19,286 nt of DNA, from contig JALLPB010000472.1 in NCBI GenBank assembly GCA_036939975.1, positions 1-19,286 on the forward strand, written 5' to 3'. The notes under the pieces were generated by a model. That model made no database searches and had not been told where the DNA came from. It worked only from the letters and a program-made list of their open reading frames with translations. Positions within the stretch are counted from its first letter, which is position 1, and the number at the start of each line of letters is the position of its first letter. This document shows positions 1 through 8,707 of this stretch, in pieces. A program made the translations under genes and the position numbers. This DNA comes from Cyclostephanos tholiformis. Taxonomy: Eukaryota > Bacillariophyta > Thalassiosirophyceae > Thalassiosirales > Thalassiosiraceae.

Positions 1-10
1 TTTTTTTCAG

Positions 11-889
11 AACAGGGTCGCCGAAATGACTTATCAAAACCACCAAGTGATGGGGTTATCTGTCTTAAAAGCCCACCATGCAATTCTGCCGTTGTCTCGA
101 CTAAAATAAAGCCCACAGATAAGCATAGTCTATCTCCACCGGTAAATGTCATTAGTGATAGTGTTCACTGCAACCCCTTGAGACAGTCCTCTGTGTCATC
201 CGGGTTCAGCTGCCACATTGATGACAAATTATCGGATGAGGTTGACGATGTCCCATCTGTGGTATTTAATCCCCCTTCCTTCGAACCCACGTGGGTTCAT
301 GTATTTTCCATAATTTTCAACAGTCGGAGTTCATCGAGAATCAAAGAAGGAGACAGATCAAATTGAATTCTAATGGTCCGCATAATTTTCAACAGTCGGA
401 GTTCATCAAGAATCAAAGAAGGAGACAGATTGAATTGAGTTCTAATGGTCAGCATAATTTTCAACAGCCGGAGTTCATCGAATGTGATCGCAAGAATCAA
501 AGCGAGAGACAGATCGAATTGAGTTCTAATGGTCAGCATAATTTTCAACAGCCAGAGTTCATCAACATGATGGCGAGAATTGAAGCGAGAGACAGATCGA
601 ATTAATTGCACAGGGGAAACATAATTTCGTCACGAACAATCCTGCTAAGAAAAGATTGAAAAAGTTACTTGAAGAATCAAAATCAACCAACTATATTGAT
701 ATTTATGATGAGACTGGTGAGTACCACAGACAGTGGCCAAACAAGGCATGGCCACCCCCAAAAAATTGGCTCATATTCGAGGAGGGTGTTGCAAAGAAAA
801 GGAAGACTGTCACGGAACTGAAACAGATGGATGTAACACCTGTGACTCAACTTCATGGCATCGGCTGTACCTATACATCCTCATACTAA
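11..889 (+). CDS. 3' part of an unrecognised repeat-containing protein, apparently frameshifted
   Basis: The window opens with a pyrimidine run ending in CAG (1-10), a good splice acceptor, so an exon probably begins at 11. Frame 1 is open from the left edge to 366 and encodes a Ser/Pro-rich, unstructured-looking segment. A 62-nt GT-AG intron (262-323, GTATTT...AACAG) would join this frame, in phase, to frame 3, which carries 24-residue repeats of the form HNFQQxEFIxNQRRRQIELSSNG. Frame 3 stops at 603-605. A third frame, open from 584 to the stop at 887-889, begins with repeat-like text (ERQIEL...HNF) and continues into a basic LKKLLEES helix and a Trp/Pro-rich tail. No intron with matching phase joins frames 3 and 2. 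Repeat copy 4 is one base shorter than copy 3 in the aligned stretch, so a one-base deletion (real or a sequencing error) is the simplest reading. I do not recognise the family. The 5' end lies outside the window. Confidence 0.4.
309..604 (+). repeat. Tandem repeat, 72-nt unit, about four copies
   Basis: Copies begin with CATAATTTTCAACAG at 309, 381, 453 and 537. The spacings are 72, 72 and 84 nt, all multiples of three, so the first three copies keep one frame (24, 24 and 28 residues). Copy 3 has a 12-nt insertion. Copy 4 diverges and is a base short. Retention of the frame suggests that the array arose as coding sequence. Confidence 0.85.
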
Positions 890-1151
890 TGTTTGGTTGA
901 AGAGTTTATTCGGTGGGGTCGGTAACTTGATGTTCCATTGATTGCCGTCATATCATTGCTACCCTCTAAGTTTTGATATGACCTTGTTTTCGATCATCGT
1001 ATTCGGATGACAATGATGATCACTGCCACGAGGACTAGCGTTGTTGAGATCCGTAATTGACATCATATTCGTCTAATTGATAAACGCCATCATCTTCCTC
1101 CTCCACCATGCTTGTCACCCCGTCGCATAGAATCATGGCGACGCTCCCCCG

Positions 1152-1223
1152 ACGAGTCCAATCGTCGGCTCGTCGCTTGCCCCGACGAGTCCAATCTTCG
1201 CCTTGTCGTGCACGAGTCCAATC
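1152..1223. repeat. Short direct repeats, core ACGAGTCCAATC, three copies
   Basis: The 12-base core ACGAGTCCAATC occurs at 1152, 1185 and 1212 (spacing 33 and 27 bases). The core is followed each time by variants of TCG/TTG and further CGTCG-type bases. It looks like a small degenerate minisatellite. No function is evident. Confidence 0.7.
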
Positions 1224-1372
1224 GTTGCCTCGTCACTCCCCTCATAGTGGCGACAGCTTCAAGCATGCCATGATCTGCTTGTTGCTTTAAACCGTTATCA
1301 GATATTCAACTTTTGGAATTCTAAAAGAAGAGAAGAACTTACTTTATTGTGAGAATAAATGCAACATTTAGT

Positions 1373-1378
1373 TTTATT
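1373..1378 (-). terminator. Polyadenylation-like signal of the MUS81-like gene
   Basis: AATAAA on the minus strand lies 20 bases past the proposed stop codon (1401-1399). A second AATAAA lies at 1348-1343. Their position supports the proposed 3' end of the gene. Confidence 0.45.
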
Positions 1379-1398
1379 AAAATGATATGAACCTTCCC

Positions 1399-4300
1399 TC
1401 AAAACTCTTCTGGACAGTTGCAAATGCCCTCCCTATGCGCTAGGATATGAAGAGCGTGCGCGACTGCTCGACCACACGTCTCTGGTGGCTAGATTTTTCA
1501 AAATGAAGCAGCGAGGTAGAGTTCGAGAAATTGTTTTAGAATGGTGCGAGTCGGTGCAAAGAAACGAAGTATATGAACATACTTGGGTTGTCAGGCTGTA
1601 TCTGTGACCTTTTTCCTTCCTCACAAGAGCCGGGTCTCCCTGTAGTAATAGCTTAACCCCTGCCCAGCCATCATAAAAGCCACCTTTGCCGGACATGGAC
1701 TCGCTACTCACTCCTGTCTCTTCGGCGAGTACCATTAGCCTTTCTTTTGTCATTCCTTGAGTCCCGGGGATATGGTTTAGAAGAAGTGCTACCATCAACG
1801 CAGCATTGCACGATGGCACTTTAGGAACGTACTCATTCCGTCTAAAAGAAGGAAAATTTTGAGCCTATGAGCTCGTGCGCAATGATGGGGGGGAAGCAGA
1901 CGATATGAGCTTACCTTGTACGCATTATCAAAATTTCTGGCTTACGAGGCTTAAGAAGTCGGGCAATCAAGTCGTCTTTCTTTCCGCTTATGTTTTCATC
2001 CCTTTCCTTGCATCGATCTTTCAGCTGTGCTAGGGTCAATTTCTTCAGTGAACATTCCTCACTGTTCTCCTCTTGTGCACTCTTAGTAGTACCTGATGTC
2101 TTTGATCGTTGCCTAGACTGGGAGTTGTTCTGCACATTGTCAGACTGAGGACTAAATGCATCGGTGTCATTTCTACTGCAAAATTGTTCAGGTGTGTGTT
2201 TTGCATTGACCACTACAGGTGGAGCTGGATTTTGATGTTCGCGGGACGTTGGCGGATCTCCTATGTCATCTCCCAAGACCTTGACACGACTTAGGAACTC
2301 TTCATAAGAATAAATTGCATCGATACTTCCATTCTTTGCTCTCCAAGAAACATCCTGAGCCACTTTAGCTAATATCCCAATTGTATCTAGAATGCCTCTA
2401 GATTCCATACTTTCAAAGCCAAAGGGGTGATCGGGGGTCAACCAGTTAAGCTGCGCGGGATTCAAATCTGCGAACCAAAAAAATTGGTTACACTCACACT
2501 GAAAAACCAAGCAGCGGCAGTTTTGCTATTGCCTGCGTGACATCTTCAACACTTTGAAACCAATTGTGCCGGCCTACATTTCCTCCGTGCACAGTTACTC
2601 TTCTTGGATCGCCTTCAATTATATAACAAATTTGACACCTTCTTTCGACCCCACCCCCTAAGACGTACTGTGCTTTTCGCATTGAGCGTTGCTGTCTTTC
2701 CCAACGGCCGTCGTATAGGCTATTCGCTACGTCCTCTGCAGTTTTACGCTCAATGAGGATTGGCGCCAGTTTTCCCCCGGCAAAAAAGAGGTAATCTGCA
2801 ATCTTAAGCTCTCGTACAACTAAAGGTCGGATGTAAGATTTGTCACGTGCAAAAGAAGGGTTGCATTGACGAAACACTCTGCTCACCATAGGGAACTCCT
2901 CTGGTATCTAATTGATCACACATCTTGTGGAGACTCTTGCCACCCCCTCCTCCCTCTCGAAAATCCATGCTCATCGTAACCGCCCCGAATTCTTCGTCAA
3001 CTACGTTGCAGTTGGATATAGGAAACAAGTAAGCAAGATGTGAGACAGAAGATAATAAAATAACTTGGTAAACATGGGAGACTGACCTGTGTCGTCTGGA
3101 AATTGTCGCAGCGGTCCAAGCTCAGCGGGGCCCGCACGTGCCGAGCTACGTAACTTCCGCGCCACGTGTCGGCCGTTCTCCAACAGTTCGTAGATTCGAC
3201 CAGAGGCAGAGGCATCCTTCTTCTTCCTTTCTTTGATGAAGGGGCCGCCCAGATCAGCAATGGAATTTGCTGATGCGAGCTTCTTGATTTGTCCCCATCC
3301 GGGATCAAGGTTGTTTGGATCAAGGTACTTTTCTGCCGTCTGATTTAGCGATGCGTTAGCACGTGCGTCCAGTAACTCATTTATTTTTCGAATGAGATCT
3401 TCCAATGGGAACGATAGGCCGTTCGCAGAAGCCACGGATGCATTCGCCTCTTCCAGCTCCAGGAGTGCGACCAGGGCGGCGGCGGCAACGCAGCTGTACT
3501 TGCCAATTGCTGGTGCAAATGGCTTGTTGCCTTTGCCACCAGTACTGCATTCCTTCAACAAGTCATAGAAGTTAGAACCGACGCCTTTAATGCGTCGGGC
3601 TGCTTCTGCGGAGCGGATAGGACGCGTGTGAAGGCTTACATGGCATTAATTCGAATGAGGCAGGTGTCAAATTGACTGCGCATGAGGCAAATTTCTCTCA
3701 TAAACTCACCCGATCACAACAATAGACCGTAACGATGCATCAAACGATCCTCTTTGATAAGAATTGTTTCTCAGTCGTCGTGCGTGGCTTGTCAATATCA
3801 GTAAAAAATTATGCCTCAAATCGGGGTACAATTTACCGCCTAGTTCCTTTACAAGAGATGGTGACATGGCAGGTATGGCAGGCGTAGGTACCTTGCGTTT
3901 GGTGTACGCTCCTAGAGTGGGCGAAGTTGTGGCAGGAGAGAATGCGCGGGGTGTTGATAGTTTCGACGACGAGGAATACGAGGTTGGGCATTGCGTTTCC
4001 ATGGACTTTGTTGCGGTTTGTTCTATGTTGAGCGCCATTGGTTTTGAAGAATTGTTCTTAAAGGGACGATGTGTGAACAACTCAGCTGATGAATTGGAGA
4101 TGCTGCCATCACTGCCATCGTCCAGCACTTTTAGATCATCATTCATGGATGACTTTAGCTTTGATCTTGTTCTTGTCGCTGCGTTGACACGCTTTTCTTT
4201 GCAAGGACCTGATTCTGTAATCACTTTTTTGGGGAGATGATCGTCATCTCCTCCAAATTCTCCATGCTCAACGAAACTGAATTCTACCCCCACGGAATCC

Positions 4301-5562
4301 TGATCATCGCTACATGCTTCAAGATCATCAGCGCTCTTGAAAGATACTCTGCCTTTTCTATTCACCAATGCCGCAAACTTTTCTTCCTTCGACTCCGATG
4401 TCATTTTCTTATAAGCTTTCATTGCCAACGACATCATCTCCGTCGGCAGTGACACTGTAGAATCACTTGAGCGAGACATGTTGCCATCGTCCAAAGAACA
4501 AATATTATTTCCCGCTGTACTAGATTGTGCATGCCCCTGGGGATAATGAATATATGACATCGCCGTCGATTGCTTTCCCCGTAGTTGAAGCTCTGCGGAA
4601 TGAGTCGAGTTTCCGTCTGACGAATCGTATGATTTCTTCTTCGTGTGAATAGTCTTCTCGCGTGTATGAGGATACTCCTTTGATTCTGTCGGAGGATTCT
4701 TCATTATTCGAAACTCCGATTCACTGTCCGAAACATCCGAATCTAAGTAATAGCAACTGCCACTGTCTGGTTTTGGATGTAGGGTGGCAGTCTCCCTGAT
4801 GTTAGGCTTGATAGTCACACCTCCATTATCACCGGCACTAAGCTTCTTATCACTTCTACCACCATAAGATGAATTGTCTGAAAGATCAATCTCAATGCAC
4901 TCAGTCTCTTGGTAGTCGTCTCTGTTCATTTTTGCGAAATGCTGAAGACTTCGGGGGGACAATAATGATGATTTGGTTTTGTCATATGATTCATGTGGAA
5001 ATTTTCTTTCGATGTTGACTCGTTCTTTTAACGAAGCATTGGCATTCCCTTGATTGCGGTTAGACATTGATTTTTTTGTACTATTCTCAATTCTAGAAGA
5101 ATAAACATCTATATCCTCAGAATCGTCATCATTCACTTCCAATGAAACAATTGGACTACCGAAACTGCTACCTGCCGAACAAAACTTTTGCCGTTTCATC
5201 GCTGCTTTATGGTCATAATTATCGCCGTATTTTCTGCGCACCTCCTTGAAATAATTGCCACGTTTGATTTCTTCTTTTTCTCTTGGACTTCCCCTTAGAA
5301 ATCCTCCTGATCGGAGTGCCAAAAGTCGAATGATTATGATTAGAGCATGCAACATAACACGAACATGGTTCTTTCTTTTGATATGTGTCGTACCTGCTTT
5401 CCATAGATATGAATCGCCCGACGAAGAAGATGATGATGATGAGTCGTCATCTTCGTGATCGACATTATTGAATTTCTTGTTGGCGGCAATGGAGGTGGTA
5501 GTAGCAGTAACTGCGACCAAATCTTCGTCTGAGTCGCAAAGGTCGATTGTTACGTTCTCCAT
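1399..5562 (-). CDS. MUS81: MUS81-like structure-specific endonuclease with extra N- and C-terminal modules
   Basis: MUS81 with an EME partner cleaves branched DNA (replication forks, nicked Holliday junctions) in the nucleus. Proposed exons: 5562-5394, 5306-3710, 3634-3087, 3000-2887, 2819-2500, 2450-1915, 1841-1583 and 1488-1399. All introns are GT-AG with matching phase, giving about 1210 residues, roughly double the usual MUS81. Order of parts: an acidic Ser-rich N-terminus of about 590 residues with SIM-like motifs (VTIDLCDSDED at 4-14); a helix-hairpin-helix with IKGVG at 604-608; a winged helix at about 635-755, ending GRIYELLENGRHVARKL; and the ERCC4-type nuclease, with D784, D818 and E833-R-K-TAE-D839 matching the family catalytic set. 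Next come a SAP-like helix pair (about 1051-1085) and a second winged-helix-like segment (about 1099-1200). The usual C-terminal HhH is not visible. The least certain join is exon 5 to 6 (2450-2510): 40- or 49-nt introns fit the phase but are shorter than the others. If it is wrong, SAP plus winged helix could be a separate gene. Nuclease identity is strong; the end modules are less certain. Confidence 0.85.
5307..5393 (-). other. Probable in-frame 87-nt intron inside the MUS81-like first exon
   Basis: On the minus strand this stretch starts GTACGA, has a CTAAT branch-site-like motif about 37 bases before its end, and finishes CCGATCAG. Its length is 29 codons and the phase is preserved, so it stays open if unspliced. 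It would encode a strongly hydrophobic LHALIIIIRLLAL-type segment, out of character in an acidic, Ser-rich nuclear protein. Splicing it out removes the anomaly. Confidence 0.6.
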
Positions 5563-6119
5563 TATGATAATTTGTTAAGGTGGCGCAAAGAGAAGGGTAG
5601 GAACTATGGATGCAGTGACTTCAAGGTGACATATGTATTATTGAGTCTCGGCTATCGGTAACTTCACTATTACTGCGTCGACCCACCAGCGTATTGCCAG
5701 TCGCAAAATGCGAACAAGCCAATCATGGGATGTTGCACTTCGATGTGAGGTGGGTCGGTCGTTGTCGTTGTCTTTGTGTGCAAACCAACATGTTGCGGCT
5801 ACGTAGATACAACATAGGTACCATACACAAAGTAGGTAGTAGTTGTTGTTTGATGGTACGTAGGATTGTGTAGGTACCTTTACGAAGAGTACTGCCTATT
5901 TACACTCTACGATACACATCGGACGTAAAACATGCTGCGCTCGAATTTTGTTCGAGACGATCCTTTGAAACTACAACATTGAACATTGCACACATCAAAA
6001 TATCATTGGGACCATCACTCTCATATGCACTAGACGAACCATATATTTAACAATACTCTCGCTGATTATACCATATTCTCTAATATCAACGAACTTAAAT
6101 TGGAAGCAACCTAGCAGTC
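5563..6119. promoter_or_regulatory. Divergent promoter region between the MUS81-like and UPRT genes
   Basis: This 557-bp gap separates two outward-facing start codons, so it should hold both promoters. It contains an imperfect inverted repeat with GGTACC-bearing arms at 5817-5829 and 5867-5878, and several TACGTAG words nearby. An AT-rich ATATATTTAA stretch lies about 70 bases before the UPRT start and could act as a TATA-like element. No coding frame in the gap is convincing. Specific sites are inference. Confidence 0.45.
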
Positions 6120-6809
6120 ATGTCTTCAGATCAAGATCATCATAGTTCGCACCCAAACCTCACCACTCTGAATTCCAGGGCTTTGGCGTCTCTGTTCACC
6201 AAAATTCGCGACAGGGACACTACCTCGAAAGATTTCGTGCATTATAGTAAACGGATTATGCGGCTCCTGGCCGAAGAAGCGATCGCTCTACTGCCTACAC
6301 TTCCGTACACTGTCATCACACCCACAAATGTCTCGTTTATTGGTCAGATATCCGTGGCTGACACGGATCCAGATATGGTTTGCGTGGTATCCATTATTCG
6401 TGCAGGCGATAGTCTGCTCGAATCAATTCGCGAAATTATTCCCGGAATTCGGGTTGGGAAACTTTGGATTCAGAGGAATGAGAGCTCCTCGGCGAAGGAG
6501 GCGGTTCACAGCTGTACCAAGTTGCCGAAAAATATTGATAACATGAATGTTATTTTGTGCGATCCAATGTTGGCATCGGGAGGATCGAGCTGCACGGCAT
6601 TAAGCATCCTGGTCGATGAATACGGTGTGGACCCCAGCAAGATTATATTTGCTAATGTGATATGCTGCCCCGAGGGCTTAGTGGCCGTGACAGAGAGATT
6701 TCCATCAGTCAAGATTGTTTCTTGCTGGGTCGATCCAGAGATGAACGAAGAAAAATTCATAATGCCGGGTCTTGGAGATTATGGGGATCGATTTTTCAAT
6801 ACTGCGTGA
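6120..6809 (+). CDS. UPRT: Uracil phosphoribosyltransferase (UPRT), single exon
   Basis: The 229-residue protein belongs to the UPRT family, which converts uracil and PRPP to UMP in pyrimidine salvage, normally in the cytosol. Visible family marks are TSKDFVHYSKRIMRLLAEEA (35-54), VSIIRAGDSLLES (90-102), a PRPP-binding loop CDPMLASGGSS (147-157; family form DPMLATGGS), and the uracil-binding FIMPGLGDYGDRFF (213-226) close to the C-terminus. Length is typical for a stand-alone UPRT and there is no uridine kinase domain on the N-side. The ATG is followed by an uninterrupted frame; no targeting peptide is evident. Ser replaces the common Thr in the PRPP loop and Cys precedes the Asp, both mild changes. 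It is convergent with the minus-strand LW-domain gene. Some eukaryotic UPRT homologues lack detectable activity, so enzyme function is inferred from motifs. Confidence 0.93.
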   Translation: MSSDQDHHSSHPNLTTLNSRALASLFTKIRDRDTTSKDFVHYSKRIMRLLAEEAIALLPTLPYTVITPTNVSFIGQISVADTDPDMVCVVSIIRAGDSLLESIREIIPGIRVGKLWIQRNESSSAKEAVHSCTKLPKNIDNMNVILCDPMLASGGSSCTALSILVDEYGVDPSKIIFANVICCPEGLVAVTERFPSVKIVSCWVDPEMNEEKFIMPGLGDYGDRFFNTA

Positions 6810-6843
6810 GAAATCGCGGTTGCACGATAATTTTTCGTTGCAT

Positions 6844-6879
6844 AATAAAGAATTAATTGCCGATTAGTTGTAAAATAAA
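6844..6879 (+). terminator. Two polyadenylation-like signals after UPRT
   Basis: AATAAA occurs at 6844-6849 and 6874-6879, which is 35 and 65 bases past the UPRT stop codon. This fits a short 3' UTR. Confidence 0.5.
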
Positions 6880-6884
6880 GTCTG

Positions 6885-6900
6885 AAGTGAAATTTACACT
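6885..6900. repeat. Near-palindrome AAGTGAAATTTACACT
   Basis: This 16-base near-palindrome in the UPRT 3' spacer resembles the AAGTGTAAA/TTTACACTT inverted repeats at the right end of the window (19134-19154), with one mismatch. It may be chance or a solo fragment of the same repeat. Confidence 0.3.
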
Positions 6901-7068
6901 GTCGACACGGAGATAGCCTCAGGGCTTTATGTTCACATTTTATTTGCGCTCAATTTAGATAGGCCCACCGTTATCGATGCATCTGCTAGTGCCGGAGCTG
7001 GCAAAGGAAAACACCTTGTACCCTCTCCTTGGATCTACAGTGGCCCCGAACAATCACCATTCGAATCA

Positions 7069-8572
7069 TCAATCAGCCCATGAGACCTGCTTTTTGAATG
7101 GCTTTGAAGTCTCGAACAGTGTAGGGCTACCTGTCCTTTTCTTTATTGATGCCACCTGGTCCATTATTTTTTCCTGTTCCGTCTTGACTTTCAATTCAAG
7201 CAAACCACCTCGACGCTCAAAGCTATGACCTCCTGCATCCACTATCACCTGGGAGCTGGAGTGAAGATGATTTGATGCATCAATTGGCGCCGCCCGCCAT
7301 GCACCCAACATCGTTTTAGGCAGCCACAGGGGCGGATTCCCCGCGTCATTTTGCATCTTTTCCAAGTAATCGAAGCGTTGTCGCACTCTCCTCTGGAGCT
7401 GATCGAGCGAATCAAACTGCAAGGAGGAATCATCAACCGAATCGACAGAAGCTGCTTTTTTCCAAAGTGACATGACAGTATCGATCGAAGTAATGACCTC
7501 ACCAACCGATAGACCACCCGCGATCGGATGTACCACATCTTTTAAAGTATTTGGATCAAGTCCTTCCGCCAAAACAGATAGCAATTTCTTCAGCCTTTTA
7601 ATGGATTTGTGTACTTGTGATTCCACGACAAGATTTTTGTCGAACGGAATAAACTTCAGTAAATGAAGAAGTGGCAGCAAAAGACATCCCGTTGAGGATG
7701 CCACATGCTGGACACTGTGTTGTGCGACGGGACTCCTGTGATTTGGAGACGACGAAGAAACCATTGTGAATGAATCCACTAACCATCGTGCCAGTAATTT
7801 CATCCCACCTAAAGCACAAGACGCAAGGGTGTGAGAATCCACTGTGCGAAAAATGTGAATAACTCCCAAAATTAAGGCAATACTTACCGGCAGCTAAGAA
7901 TGATTTTGTCCTTTTAGCATGGACATTGAAGCTTTCTTTTAGGTCAGTGTTTAACAGACCAAGAGTATTTTGGATGTGCTGATCGCCTCCCACGGCATTG
8001 ACCAAATCAAACGAGTAAGACTTCAACTGAGGATGATCAATAGTCGATATTTCCCACTCAACCGTTCGCTGCAAAATCGCCACCGCCAGCGCACGATGAC
8101 CCACATCATGTCTTGGGCAATTCATGACCAACAATTTTACGAAGTGCACTGATTGTCCCGATCTCAATATGCCCACATTAGTCACTCTCTGTTTAGCGTT
8201 CTTGTTGGTGATGTCTTTCCGGGGTTTGTCCGGGACAGCAACATAATTTGCAGGGAAAACAGGGACTATGCGTGAACGATGGACAGGGTTGCTATCATCG
8301 GCCCTTGCTACACGTTCACAGCAAGCAGCCATCGCGATTTCAAGTTTAGATGCTACTCGTCGGAGATTCGCAATGACGTCTTTCACATCCGCGCGATCAG
8401 CGGCTTCGACACGTTCGGCTCGCCGCCCCGACGAAACCCTCTCCCGGTATTCATTCCGCCGAGACAAATAATCATCGCCACGCCCATCGTGGTTTGGTGT
8501 GTTGGATTTTTTTTGTCGATGCGACGCATTCCCCCCCTCAAGAAATAGGGAATGAAAGGGTTTTATAGACAT
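7069..8572 (-). CDS. TFIIS-N (LW) domain protein with C-terminal PP1-docking-like motif, PNUTS-like
   Basis: Two exons, 8572-7888 and 7808-7069, are joined by a 79-nt intron with a consensus GTAAGT donor and a TTTAG acceptor, giving 474 residues from an ATG start. The N-terminal part is basic and Arg-rich. The middle reads as the helical bundle called TFIIS-N or LW. Around the splice join is LAAGGMKLLARWLVDS, followed by LLPLLHLLKFIPFDKNLV, SIKRLKKLL and, near the end of the domain, VMSLWKKAA. This matches the GGxxLLxxWL ... LLxxLxxLPxxxxxL ... LxKxL ... WKxL layout of such domains. The last residues are KKQVSWAD, fitting the PP1-docking pattern [KR]x[VI]x[FW]. LW domain plus an RVxF-type site recalls PNUTS/PPP1R10, which targets PP1 to chromatin and transcription termination. 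That link is inference; a TFIIS- or IWS1-like factor is the alternative. It shares a very short divergent promoter with the prenyltransferase gene. Confidence 0.72.
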
Positions 8573-8707
8573 CGAGAACCAAATCGCAATATCAACACAT
8601 CAAAATCTCGGCGGCACCTACTCTACATGTTACGTAATATGCGTACATCGTACTTTTCGGTAGATTATGGCACTACACATACTATCCCTGAGCGAATAAA
8701 TTGAACG
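8573..8707. promoter_or_regulatory. 135-bp bidirectional promoter with TTACGTAA palindrome
   Basis: Only 135 bases separate the ATG of the minus-strand LW-domain gene from the ATG of the plus-strand prenyltransferase subunit, so both 5' UTRs and core promoters must share it. A perfect palindrome TTACGTAA (8630-8637), with an ACGT core of the kind bound by bZIP proteins, lies near the middle. The factor is inferred; the palindrome is seen. Confidence 0.5.

Larger units (their letters stand above)
890..1398. other. Intergenic spacer between convergent genes, no convincing gene
   Basis: This is about 510 bp between the stop of the left-edge gene and the stop of the minus-strand MUS81-like gene. 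It holds a short direct-repeat patch (1152-1223) and minus-strand polyadenylation-like AATAAA signals. A 60-codon ATG reading frame at 1108-1290 consists mostly of the repeat patch, giving Arg/Ser-rich low-complexity text, and is not supported as a gene. Confidence 0.6.

Noticed and set aside
309..604. The 72-nt repeats as an array of tiny introns (introner-like) or a CRISPR-like array
   Set aside because: The only GT-AG interval within a unit is about 24 nt, too short to splice. Units are contiguous with no variable spacers, and the context is eukaryotic.
1433..1841. First reading that the MUS81 winged helix had moved from its usual place to the C-terminus (domain permutation)
   Set aside because: A winged-helix segment in the normal place is visible in exon 3 (KYSCVAAAALVALL ... 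GRIYELLENGRHVARKL), so duplication fits better than permutation.
3764..4452. Plus-strand reading frames of 158 and 71 codons opposite the MUS81-like first exon
   Set aside because: No recognisable domains; they lie antisense to a long frame that splices in phase into a recognised nuclease.
5300..5400. Transmembrane helix in the MUS81-like protein
   Set aside because: The hydrophobic run coincides exactly with an 87-nt in-phase GT-AG intron candidate.
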